The notes under the pieces: model-generated
Seen by the model: only the letters and a program-made list of their open reading frames with translations
Databases searched by the model: none
Told to the model about the DNA's origin: nothing
Program-made: the position numbers and the translations under genes
Shown here: in pieces, positions 22,701 through 34,700 of the stretch
Layout of the letters: every line of letters begins with the position of its first letter
How positions within the stretch are numbered: the stretch's first letter is position 1
Assembly (NCBI GenBank): GCA_963556195.1
Contig: OY744517.1
Location: forward strand, 147,860,882 to 147,924,881
DNA from: Sepiola atlantica
Lineage: Eukaryota > Mollusca > Cephalopoda > Sepiida > Sepiolidae
Length of the DNA: 64,000 nucleotides
Direction: 5' to 3'

Positions 22701-25700
22701 AAATTTTTATATTTTGTGCAAATAAATAATTCAAAGTGTAGTATCTGTTCTGTCCTCGATCAGGAGAAGGGAAACCCTCCTTGAATCTTCAATTTTTATT
22801 TTTGTCTTATCCAGAGTGCCCCTTTTTGGGGAGCTGGATATTCCTCACATAAAAAACGACCTTGTGTCTAACTTTGCCCTTGTGTGGACTGCATGCAAAC
22901 TGACTGGTGTCAATTCTATGGACCGGGCTGCATGGAGAGCCGGTATGAGACATTGCCTGGTTTTGCCCATCCCGAAGTCTGATACACTTACAGCCACCTA
23001 AAGACCAAAACCAGAAGAAGTAAAGAACACCATGACGGCAAAGATTCATAAATGAACTCAGACGAAGTTTCATTATGAAAATCTCACCCATAAATGGACC
23101 ATACCAAAAAAGTAAATAAAAACTAAGTTCCACATAAGAAAAATTGATAAATCGATAATAACCAACGATAAAGCAAAACTACCCCAAAATTAAAATCTTC
23201 TGAATGGGCAAAAGAAGAACATACATACTCTATAGAACATGTTTGGTTTGTTGACGTTCGCTTTGCTTATGTGTGGCGCGACTCATGCGCTGATAGTTAA
23301 ATTTAATGATGTTCATTTTCATCATCATATTGTTTAACGTCCGTTTTACATGCTGGCATGTGTTGAACAACTTTTTAGAAACTTCCAAACTAACCTATCT
23401 CTGACCAGGTATTTATTTATCTCTCTTTCTCTCAAGTCCATCTTTATCACTTCCTCTTATGTTTTCCTTGGCCTTCTCCTGTGATTTGGTGATACCAGAT
23501 CAGGCTGTCTGAAATTACTGGCTTCTTGACCAAAATTGCACCAAACATTGATGTTATTTTTTTCCATTCGTTTTACAAAACTCAATCATGTTCTGCAAAA
23601 ACAAAAACAACAATTTTCTCCTACAAAACAACCAAACCAAACACCATGAATAAATACTTAAACATATAACGAACTTGAAGCAAAATGACCAGATTCAACA
23701 TTTAATAACCCGAAAAGGGTTGATATGCAACAAAGCAACCATCAAAAATTATATTTAAATACATAAATATAAAAAATAAATGGTTTTAAAATACATAAAT
23801 ATTTTTAAAAATGGTATTAAAATACATAAATATTAAAAAAATGATATTAAAATACATAAATATTAAAAAAATGATATTAGAATATGTAAACATTAAAAAA
23901 AAATGATATTAGAATACGTAAACATTAAAAAAAAATGATATTAAAATACATAAAAATTAAAAACTAATGTTTCAGCATTAAATGATCCATTAGATGTTGA
24001 TATGCCACAAAACAAACCAATCCCCTGTGAACCGATCCTGCTACCTCAACTGTACTACATCTACTAACCCAAGATCTCTTATCCAATCTTTCAACGTGGC
24101 CATACCATTCAAGTTTATTTTTCTGCGCACATCTCTCTGTACTGTCCAGATTTAATCTTCCTCTGAGATGTTTAACTGTGTCAAGTTGTAAATCTTGAAT
24201 GTGGATGTACATCCACTTTTATTCAGTGTGTATCTTGATTTATTAGCGTAGTAATATGAAATCAACAGATTATTAAAGACGGGATATTTCTCTACAAAAA
24301 GATGTCATTTTCAGGAATTTTTAAATTGAATTTCTTTAGTAGTTCAGTTTTCAATTTTGAACTTTTTTGTGAAAGACAACATAAAACCCTTGTCTAACCC
24401 CACCATTTTGTATTAGTCCTGACTATCTTTATATACATAGACATACAATATCACGCACACCAAATTTGAAAAACGCTAATATTTATATTTTTACATAAAA
24501 AATAAACCACCCGTCACTAAAGATAGTGAGCTAACTTGAAGTAGCCTGACAAGAAAAGCTATTACGGCACAAGAGAAAGAAAACATTTATAAAGAGAAAT
24601 GGTTAAATTGTTTGCACCCAAATTTTATCAACTAATTTACGAAGCTATCATCTTTTGCATTTTGTTTTGGAACTAAAGAGTCATGTGTATTTTGATATTT
24701 AAACATTTCTCTTAAATTTTTTTTTTTTTTTTTTCTAGGAATGTCTGCAAGAACATGAAGCAAATATGGAATATTCCTTCCTTGTTGCTCAAAGTAAGGA
24801 CAAGGAATGTTCAATCTGTATGGAAGTTGTGTTTGAGAAGCCGCCTCCAGAAAACCGTTTTGGCCTTCTACCAAACTGTAATCACGTCTTCTGCTTGACC
24901 TGCATTCGAAAATGGCGGAGTTCAACACTAGAAAAAGATGTAGTCAGGTATTATTCTCATTACTATCTATATATTAATGCACGTAACTGCTACCATCTAT
25001 ATAATTATATATTAGTAATTTAATATCTTTGGACATGTCCACATGTTCAGCAGAGGGGGTTGGGATGTACTGAGGGATGTGTGAGAAATATTTGCACGTA
25101 TGGTTTATATTTCTTTTATTTTGATAAAGGATTTCATTTTTTTATTTTTAAGATCAAAGTGTAGTATGATACTAAGATGAGTCGGGGAACGAATGATGTA
25201 GAATAAAACAGTGATGAAGACTTGATTCAAAAGCATGTAATAGAAAATATTAAAAAGTTGAATTATTGAAGCAGTTGATTGGCGAATTTGGAAAACGTAA
25301 TTTTCTGATAAGGATTTTATTTTGTATGTCAGCAGACAATGGATAATGGAAATCTCGTAATCAGATATTTCTGATTAATGGGTCAAGTAATTTATCAGTA
25401 ATTTGATAAGAAACTGAAAGAAGAAAAAAGATTGTATTGAAATTGAAAACATAGAAACAGTGACGCAGACGTTTGTTTTAAAACACGGACAGAGAAAGAC
25501 TCTGGTCAAAAAAGACGCATAGATACTACGACGTCAGAATTTGCACAGAATAGTTAAGAGACAGAGATGCACACGAACACAGACCTACATAACTTTTGTA
25601 GCTGACTACCAGTTGGAAGCGCGGAGTGAATTATCAGCAAAAAAGAAAAGTCTTTTGTGTTTTATAAACGATACAGATTTTTTTAACAATTAACAACAGA

Positions 25701-28700
25701 ATTTTTTTAAAAAATTGTTTATAATACCAATATTTTTTCTTTCTCTTTATAAAATACATTAAGAAAAAGAAAAAAAAAAAAAAAAAAAAAAAATAGTTTT
25801 CTTTATGAAAAGACATTGGAAATATTAAAATTAGCATCTAATAATGTTTCATTGTTCAGTTGATTAATGGAGAGGTAAATAATAATTAATAAAATGTTTC
25901 ATCGAATGTCCTGCTGGTTTGGCAGACCAAGAGCGTGTTTTTTTATCTCTGGCTCGACAATGGCAGAGAAATGATCAAAGGAGACGACGAGTCAGGCACT
26001 AAAAACTACTGTGTGTATTTCAGAATATGAATTATCGTCCTTGCATTGTTGTAATTTTATAATCAAGAACAATTTAATCACTTACTATCATCATGCTACA
26101 ATATTACACCCTTCGTCCCCATCGGACTAATTACTTATTTTCGAGAGCAATCCGATCAGTGACGATTACTGAATGCATTTGTGAAATTTAATAATGGTTG
26201 CACCCTTCAAGCAAACTCTACCTTATGTCACATTCAGCCTATGACAACAGGTGAATAGGAGGATTTTTTTTTTTAAGTAAAAAAAACTAATCTTTTTTTA
26301 ATTTTTTTTTTATGTTATTAATTTTCTGGCTGTCCATGAAAGTTTTTTTCTTATACTATATCAGTAAAATACATCTTGTAGATGCTTTGAGGTCGTTCGT
26401 CAGTGATGAGCTAGTTTCACTGCAGATTTCAAGTTTTAAATTATCAGACTTGCTCCACCAGCAACCCATGCATTTCTCAGAAGTAAAAAAAAAAGAGCCT
26501 GCTTTCTGAAATATGTTTTGCTATGCATCACATAAACCTTGCAAGCTAAATGACTTGACAGAAAAGACAGATTATATATAACATGAATGCTCAGCATATG
26601 CCAATAGCAATCCCATTTCCTGAAATTAAAGCCTCGGCCAGGATAGATATGATTACATTCCAGGGCATAACAACTCTATAGACCTGAATGTTGCTTGAAA
26701 GCATTTTCCAACATTAATTAGCTACAAAAAATTATCTGCAGTGTCTATTTATAAAAGTCACTGTTTGTGGGTTATAGAAATCCATATGTTAACAGTTAGA
26801 ACATTCAAATAAGTTTCAATAAGGGTTAAATTTTTCACAGAATCATTAGATTCCATCTGGTGTCACTAGGGACAATTATCAGTTAGGTCCATAAAATATA
26901 TTAAAATCTAAAGAAACGAACTTCATTTTTTTTTTTAATAGATTTTCTTTGTTTCATAAAATTAAACAAAGAATATCTTGGTGAAGAATATATTGAAAAA
27001 CGGTTTAAACTTAAAAATAATTATTTTTATTGGTATTTTTTAAATTTAAATTAATTAAAAGAAAATGCGTTTCGATTCGTTAAAGCCATTTACTGTTTTA
27101 CAGCTGTCTAAAAAATGCAGCGGCAGTAAGTAGTTGTTTTTTTGTTTCAAGAAAACATCATTACACTAAAAAAATTTTATTACTTGACCTCATATTGCAG
27201 ATATTAATTTTAACGTTTATATTAAGGCAAAACTTGTAAACATGACTATAGTTGAAATTATTTCCGACCAGCAATATATCTCCTCACGGGCAACGCCAGG
27301 TGAATACCACTAGTATACATTAAAACTCTGAGGATTTTGTTATTTTGCTTGCATGTCACCATGCACACTTCACTTGTACATGAATGTTTTACATGATGAG
27401 ATAAAGACTGAATAATAATAGAAGTGGTGAGAGGAATGGAATGATGTAAATAATTGAAAGAGAAAAAGCAGAAGACAGGGAGATAGTCTATTATTACATC
27501 ACAATGTATTCTGATTTTGTGAAATCCTTCAACTTTGTAATCCTTGTGAAAACATGATTATTAACTGTCAAAGTTAAGAAATTATATTTAATAATATATA
27601 TATATATAATTATAACAAATACTAACCGGTGGTCTTGTACTATTTAAATATGAAAACGGTATCTTGTTATCAGCAAAAGAACAAACCAATTGCATTTACG
27701 TATATCCATTGTAAATATCAAGAACTATTTTTGTATTTTCAGAGGCTGTCCTGAATGCCGAATCACTTCAAACTACGTGACTCCCAGTAATTTGTGGGTA
27801 GAAGACAAGGAAACAAAAGAGAAGATTATTACTGATTACAAAGAAACTATGAAGTAAGTTGGAGAAGAACGAATATTCTTAAGTTTTAGCCATTCAATCT
27901 ACTCATTTAATGTAAGACTACGTTAATGTCACAACACAATCGATAAAGTACATGTATTACCAGGGTCAACTAACAGATTTGCATTGACAATGTAAAAATA
28001 AATGCGACTTACATTTCGTTGATATTCTGGGAGCCTATGGCCGCAACAAATAAGGAGGAGTCTGGGTAGAATTGCAACTATCGTTTGTGGCAGGCATACT
28101 AAAATGGCAGCTGCTCGGACCGCGTTTGATTGCTTGGGTGTCCGAGGCAAAAAGAGAATGAATTCATTTTAAACGTTATCATTCTTGTAATTTAAAGGAA
28201 GGTAATCATGTACACTTATGAATTCCTATTTACGTGCCTCCCCACAAGAGCAGAGTTAGATACAAGATCGGTTTTTAATGGGGAAAATCCTGCTCCCTCA
28301 AAAGGGGGGGGGGGGCTGGGATTTTGATTGCCTCAGTCTAGAAGGATTTCTCCTTCACTGACCAAGGACAGAAAAGATGAAGCATAGTATCAGAAGAGAT
28401 ACTACACTTTACTCCTAGCCAAAACATCGAGTTGTTTCTCTTCAGTTCTAAGGGAATACGCCTTTCAACTTTTTAATTTTCTTGTAAATTCTCGATTTGT
28501 CGTGTAAAACGGTTTATTCAGATTTTTTTATTTTTACCACAAATACAGGTCTAAATCTAACAAAATAAAATGCACTCATTACACACTTGCTTTTTCATTA
28601 CACAAATATATCTAGCTTTGTTTTCCTGTCGGACATCCGTAAAAAAGCAAATATACCTTTTACTTTTACTGTTTTCTTTGAACTACTCCATTTCTCACAT

Positions 28701-31700
28701 CAGACGGTTTATTTTTATTATTTTTTCTTTTCTTTTTTTTTACAAGAACAACACAACAAACAGTAACAACACAAAATGCAAATACTATTTTTTTTATGGA
28801 AGTGTATGAATATTCAATGTTCAATGTGTGGTGAAAATTATTGGCATATTAGTTCAAGTTAATGAGGTTGTCTACTCCATGTGTCTATATAAAGAAAATG
28901 TCATCTTTATATCTACAGTAATGTATTAGTTTTAGGAGATAGTTGTTCATTTTGTCTTTTTAGCTAGGCACCATTTTAGTGTCCATGGCAGTACCTCTGA
29001 TTTGTAGGTAATGTTGGTTATAGAATTGAAAATTGGTTATAGAATTGAAAATTTTTATGCATTAGGATAAAATGTATTATATGTATTATATGCATAGGTT
29101 TTGTATTTGGAAATTCTTGACAAGTTTGTATACCTTCATTGTGTGGGATGTTTGTATATAGGGCAGTGACACCCATGGTCATTTAAAGTGCTTCGTTTGG
29201 AAGTATATTTATTTGATTTAGTTTATTGTGGAAGTGAGTGGTATCTTTAATATCCTGAGACGTCTGTAATAAAGAGTTGAGTATGTGGGAAATATATAGA
29301 GAATTTGAATGCAAGACATCATTTTGAAAAAAGTGTTGAATTTTATCACCCTAACAGACTGCGAATTTTGTTAAAGCAATCTGATATTTGCCTAATTTTC
29401 TTGCTTTTAATTAAAACAACCTTTTACGGGTGAATTTAAGATTTGAAATATTTGTCTTTCTAAAGTCTTATTTTTACAATTTGAAGAAATTGGATCTATC
29501 GTGTATTGATATCTTCATATCCTGATGTGGATTCTGTGCATCTATTCCTGATACAATAGGTATATCTGGAAGTATTATTTTGAGTTTGTAGATATCATTT
29601 GTGCTATTAAAGGTTGATTTTGGCATCGTTTTAGTAGTTACTGATTTTCTGCTATTTGAGGAGTTTTTGTTTAGTGGTTGTATAAAATATTGCTGTTGTC
29701 AGATGAATTTGGATGAGAGATCATCATTTTCGGTTTAACATCCATTTTATATGCTGACATGTGTTGGACAGCTTTTAGAAATTGACTTCCAAACTGACCT
29801 ATCTCTGGCCAGGTCTTTATCCCTTTTTCTTTCCTCCCGGATGGAGCTTCCATGTATAGCACAGAAGTATCTGCCATCGACTTGGCACTAAATATCATAG
29901 CATCCCAAGCGCAAAAAATACCTCATACTTACAGACTCTTTATCAATAAAGGAAAAAGAAATGACAAACCCCTTGATTACAAAGCTGCTGAATAGAATAA
30001 ATGCTCTAACAGTAAATAAAGAAATAATCTTCTGCTGGATTCCAAGCCATATCGGTATCCACATGAATGAAAAAGCTGATAAAGCGTCATTACAACTAAA
30101 CCCCACAACAAAAAAATCCCTAATACGGACTTAAAACCAAAAGCAAATACATATATTCTCAAAAAGTGGCTGAAATCATGGAACTCCTGTATAGAAAATA
30201 AATTATACCAAGTGACACACACCATCGGAATAAGAGACACCAATACAAGGATGTCGAGAAGAGAAGAGGTGACAATAACTAGACTCAGAATAGGACACAC
30301 CTATGCCACCCATTCGTACTTGCTGAAAAGAGAAGAAGCACCAATCTGCATATCATGCCAAGAATCCTACACAGTGCATCATATACTGGTAAGCTGTATA
30401 GACTTTAAACAGATCCGACTGAGACACTACCAAAAAAATAACCTGAATGAAATCTTCAACAAACTTGACCCAAATGAAATTTTTAAATTCCTAAGAGCAA
30501 CGAAGCTATATAAAAAGATATACTCGAAATGTTCCTCTGAAACGTTTGTAACGTTCAACTCTCATACTACAACTAATGTTTCGCCATTAAATGACACACA
30601 AGAGGTTGATATGCTGTAAAACAAACCAATAAAAAAAATCCTCTTTCTTTCAAGTCCATCCTTATCACTTCCTCCCGTGTTTTTCCTTGGTTTAGCCCTG
30701 CCAACTAACCTTGTTACCTCAACTGTTCTACATCTACTAATCCAAGAACTCTAATCCCTTCTTTTAATGTGACCATATCAGTAAAGTCTCTTGTGCTACT
30801 CACATCTCCCTATACTGTCCATATTTTAAGGTCATCAAATCTAAGCCTGTCTTAAGGACTAACTCACATTACACATCCATCATATCATTTCTCTTCATGC
30901 AACGCATATCCTCAATCCTCACTATCCAGGTTTTACTCCCAATCATCACACTGCATACACATGCCTGATAAACTAATGTTTTTGTATGAAGTGTATTTGT
31001 ATTGGATTAGTTCTGTTTTATATATACCTGTGTAATTTAAGGATAGTGGTTTGTGAAGATTTGTGTCTGGGAGTTCTACTTCGGTGATATATTTTTTAGC
31101 GTTCATCGTTGTAATTGCTCCTCCATTCTCTGCTGTTATGATTATTTCTCTGTTACTTTTTAGGTTATATGTGGCTGTACGTTTCTTTGGTAAAAGATTG
31201 TTGCGATATTCTTTATTGTTTAGAGAAAATTATCTTGTTGGTTTCTTGCTTTCATAACATAGTGATAGATTTGTATGTTACGTCCACTCGGTTGGGTAAA
31301 GTTCATCTTTTGTAATCTTTGTACAAAATGCTGAGTAAGAATGTGTATTATAGTTTTGTGATGTTGTGCTATTGTAATCTGCAAAATATTCTTTCAATTT
31401 AATTCTTAGATGTTTCCATTTCATAAAGATCTTGTCGGGCAGAAAGATAAACTTTTATTAAGTTCAGAAATTTCATCTTTATTAAGCTTGTTGTCGGATA
31501 GGTTCAGTATAGAATTGTTAAGAGTAATACTTTTTCGATTTTCTCGTGTGCATTGTATTTACTGTTTACTTTTGTTGTAAAATGTAGTTTTATAAGTTCG
31601 GGAAGTTTTTCAATGTGGAATCTTCTTTGATTAGTATATTGAGGTTATGGTTTTTATTATATAGTAGTTTTTGGAAATGTTTATATATATAGTATAAGAG

Positions 31701-34700
31701 TCAGATACATTTAAACATGGAGTACTGTTGCCACATCTGGGGAGGTTCCACTCAGAGCATCCTTTCCTGCCTTGATAGAATACAAAACCGACTTTGAAAT
31801 CTAGTGGGCGATGTCTTCTTCTCCACCCTACAGCCTCTTTCTCACAGAAGAGACGTTGCGAGTCTTTCTCTGCTCTATCATTATTTTCATGGCAGGTGCT
31901 TGACTGAACTTCAATCTATGCACCCCCCCCCCTACCCCCGTAAAACATTCACAACAAAAATTTGTCTAGCTACAACCACTGTCAAATTCCCTTTCTCTTT
32001 GACTGTAATATTGCCGTTTTCAAGTCCAATGTACAACACCTACATTGGATCTGGAACCTGATATGTATGTTTAGTTTTAAAATATCCTCAACCCTCACTG
32101 GCCAGGTTGCACTTCCATACATCATCACACATTGCACATATGCCTGGTAGACTCTTCCCTTGGTCGAATAGGATAACGCTCTGGTGGTTAGTAATGGCAG
32201 AAGTTTCCTGAACGTATTCCGTCCACTCCTAATTCTTGCTATCACACCAGTATCAGCTCCTCCCTGTCCTCCAATGGTGTCAACAAGATAACAAATCAGA
32301 GCTCACACCTGATTTGTGTGTGTTTAGTTTTAAAATTCATTTTGTGTATGTGCACAAGAATTTGGTATGAAAATACATTTGATGTTATACAGTGTAGGAT
32401 CTATTTGGTATGAAAATACACTTGATGTTATACAGTGTAGGATCTATTTGGTATGAAAATACACTTGATGTTATACAGTGTAGGATCTGTTTGATATGAA
32501 AATACTTTTGATGTTATACAGTGTAGGATCTGTTTGATATGAAAATACTTTTGATGTTATACAGTGTAGGATCTATTTGGTATGAAAATACATTTGATGT
32601 TATACAGTATAGGATCTATTTGGTATGAAAATACATTTGATGTTATACAGTGTAGGATCTATTTGGTATGAAAATACATTTGATGTTATACAGTGTAGGA
32701 TCTATTTGGTATGAAAATACATTTGATGTTATACAGTGTAGGATCTGTTTGATATGAAAATACATTTGATGTTATACAGTGTAGGATCTATTTGGTATGA
32801 AAATACATTTGATGTTATACAGTGTAGGATCTGTTTGATATGAAAATACTTTTGATGTTATACAGTGTAGGATCTGTTTGATATGAAAATACTTTTGATG
32901 TTATACAGTGTAGGATCTATTTGGTATGTAAATACATTTGATGTTATACAGTATAGGATCTATTTGGTATGAAAATACATTTGATGTTATACAGTGTAGG
33001 ATCTATTTGGTATGAAAATACATTTGATGTTATACAGTGTAGGATCTATTTGGTATGAAAATACATTTGATGTTATACAGTGTAGGATCTGTTTGATATG
33101 AAAATACTTTTGATGTTATACAGTGTAGGATCTATTTGGTATGAAAATACATTTGATGTTATACAGTGTAGGATCTGTTTGATATGAAAATACTTTTGAT
33201 GTTATACAGTGTAGGATCTATTTGGTATGAAAATACATTTGATGTTATACAGTGTAGGATCTGTTTGATATGAAAATACTTTTGATGTTATACAGTGTAG
33301 GATCTATTTGGTATGAAAATACATTTGATGTTATACAGTGTAGGATCTGTTTGATATGAAAATACTTTTGATGTTATACAGTGTAGGATCTATTTGGTAT
33401 AAAAATACATTTGATGTTATACAGTGTAGGATCTATTTGGTATGTAAATACACTTGATGTTATACAGTGTAGGATCTATTTGGTATGAAAATACATTTGA
33501 TGTTATACAGTGTAGGATCTATTTGGTATGAAAATACATTTGATGTTATACAGTGTAGGATCTATTTGGTATGAAAATACATTTGATGTTATACAGTGTA
33601 GGATCTATTTGGTATGAAAATACATTTGATGTTATACAGTGTAGGATCTATTTGGTATGAAAATACATTTGATGTTATACAGTGTAGGATCTGTTTGATA
33701 TGAAAATACTTTTGATGTTATACAGTGTAGGATCTATTTGGTATGAAAATACTTTTGATGTTATACAGTGTAGGATCTATTTGGTATGAAAATACACTTG
33801 ATGTTATACAGTGTAGGATCTATTTGGTATGTAAATACATTTGATGTTATACAGTGTAGGATCTATTTGGTATGTAAATACACTTGATGTTATACAGTGT
33901 AGGATCTATTTGGTATAAAAATACATTTGATGTTATACAGTGTAGGATCTATTTGGTATGTAAATACATTTGATGTTATACAGTGTAGGATCTGTTTGAT
34001 ATGAAAATACTTTTGATGTTATACAGTGTAGGATCTATTTGGTATGAAAATACTTTTGATGTTATACAGTGTAGGATCTATTTGGTATGAAAATACACTT
34101 GATGTTATACAGTGTAGGATCTATTTGGTATGTAAATACATTTGATGTTATACAGTGTAGGATCTATTTGGTATGTAAATACACTTGATGTTATACAGTG
34201 TAGGATCTATTTGGTATGTAAATACATTTGATGTTATACAGTGTAGGATCTATTTGGTATGTAAATACACTTGATGTTATACAGTGTAGGATCTATTTGG
34301 TATAAAAATACATTTGATGTTATACAGTGTAGGATCTATTTGGTATGTAAATACATTTGATGTTATACAGTGTAGGATCTATTTGGTATGAAAATACATT
34401 TGATGTTATACAGTGTAGGATCTGTTTGATATGAAAATACTTTTGATGTTATACAGTGTAGGATCTATTTGGTATGAAAATACATTTGATGTTATACAGT
34501 GTAGGATCTGTTTGATATGAAAATACTTTTGATGTTATACAGTGTAGGATCTATTTGGTATAAAAATACATTTGATGTTATACAGTGTAGGATCTATTTG
34601 GTATGTAAATACACTTGATGTTATACAGTGTAGGATCTATTTGGTATAAAAATACATTTGATGTTATACAGTGTAGGATCTATTTGGTATGTAAATACAT

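Larger units (their letters stand above)
23310..24225 (-). mobile_element. RTE-like LINE 3' fragment, split by a younger insertion
   Basis: On the - strand the 3' terminal part 23310-23495 and the more 5' part 24023-24225 are collinear with the uninterrupted copy at 51800-52380. The 5' part translates to [20 protein letters not shown] and [15 protein letters not shown]; the 3' end carries the terminal block GTTTAACGTCCGTTTTACAT. The gap is filled by another element flanked by the repeat CCTGTG, which the uninterrupted copy has only once. Confidence 0.8.
28830..31690 (-). mobile_element. Penelope-like element, split by nested insertions
   Basis: On the - strand, 31000-31690 encodes an N-terminal region with [20 protein letters not shown] followed by LSFCPT, the signature of Penelope-like polyproteins. 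The part 28830-29720 encodes [11 protein letters not shown], then YNQFSIL, a [21 protein letters not shown] block (normally G-T-A-M-G-T-K-M-A-P) and YKDDIFFI with [10 protein letters not shown], the RT active-site region. The order is collinear. The gap of about 1.26 kb is occupied by an RTE-like LINE. Stops and shifts abound, and the GIY-YIG endonuclease is not seen. It lies antisense in makorin intron 6. Confidence 0.75.

Noticed and set aside
27929..28150. A 73-codon - strand frame in makorin intron 6.
   Set aside because: No recognisable family and no splice or promoter context; length is within chance for this window.
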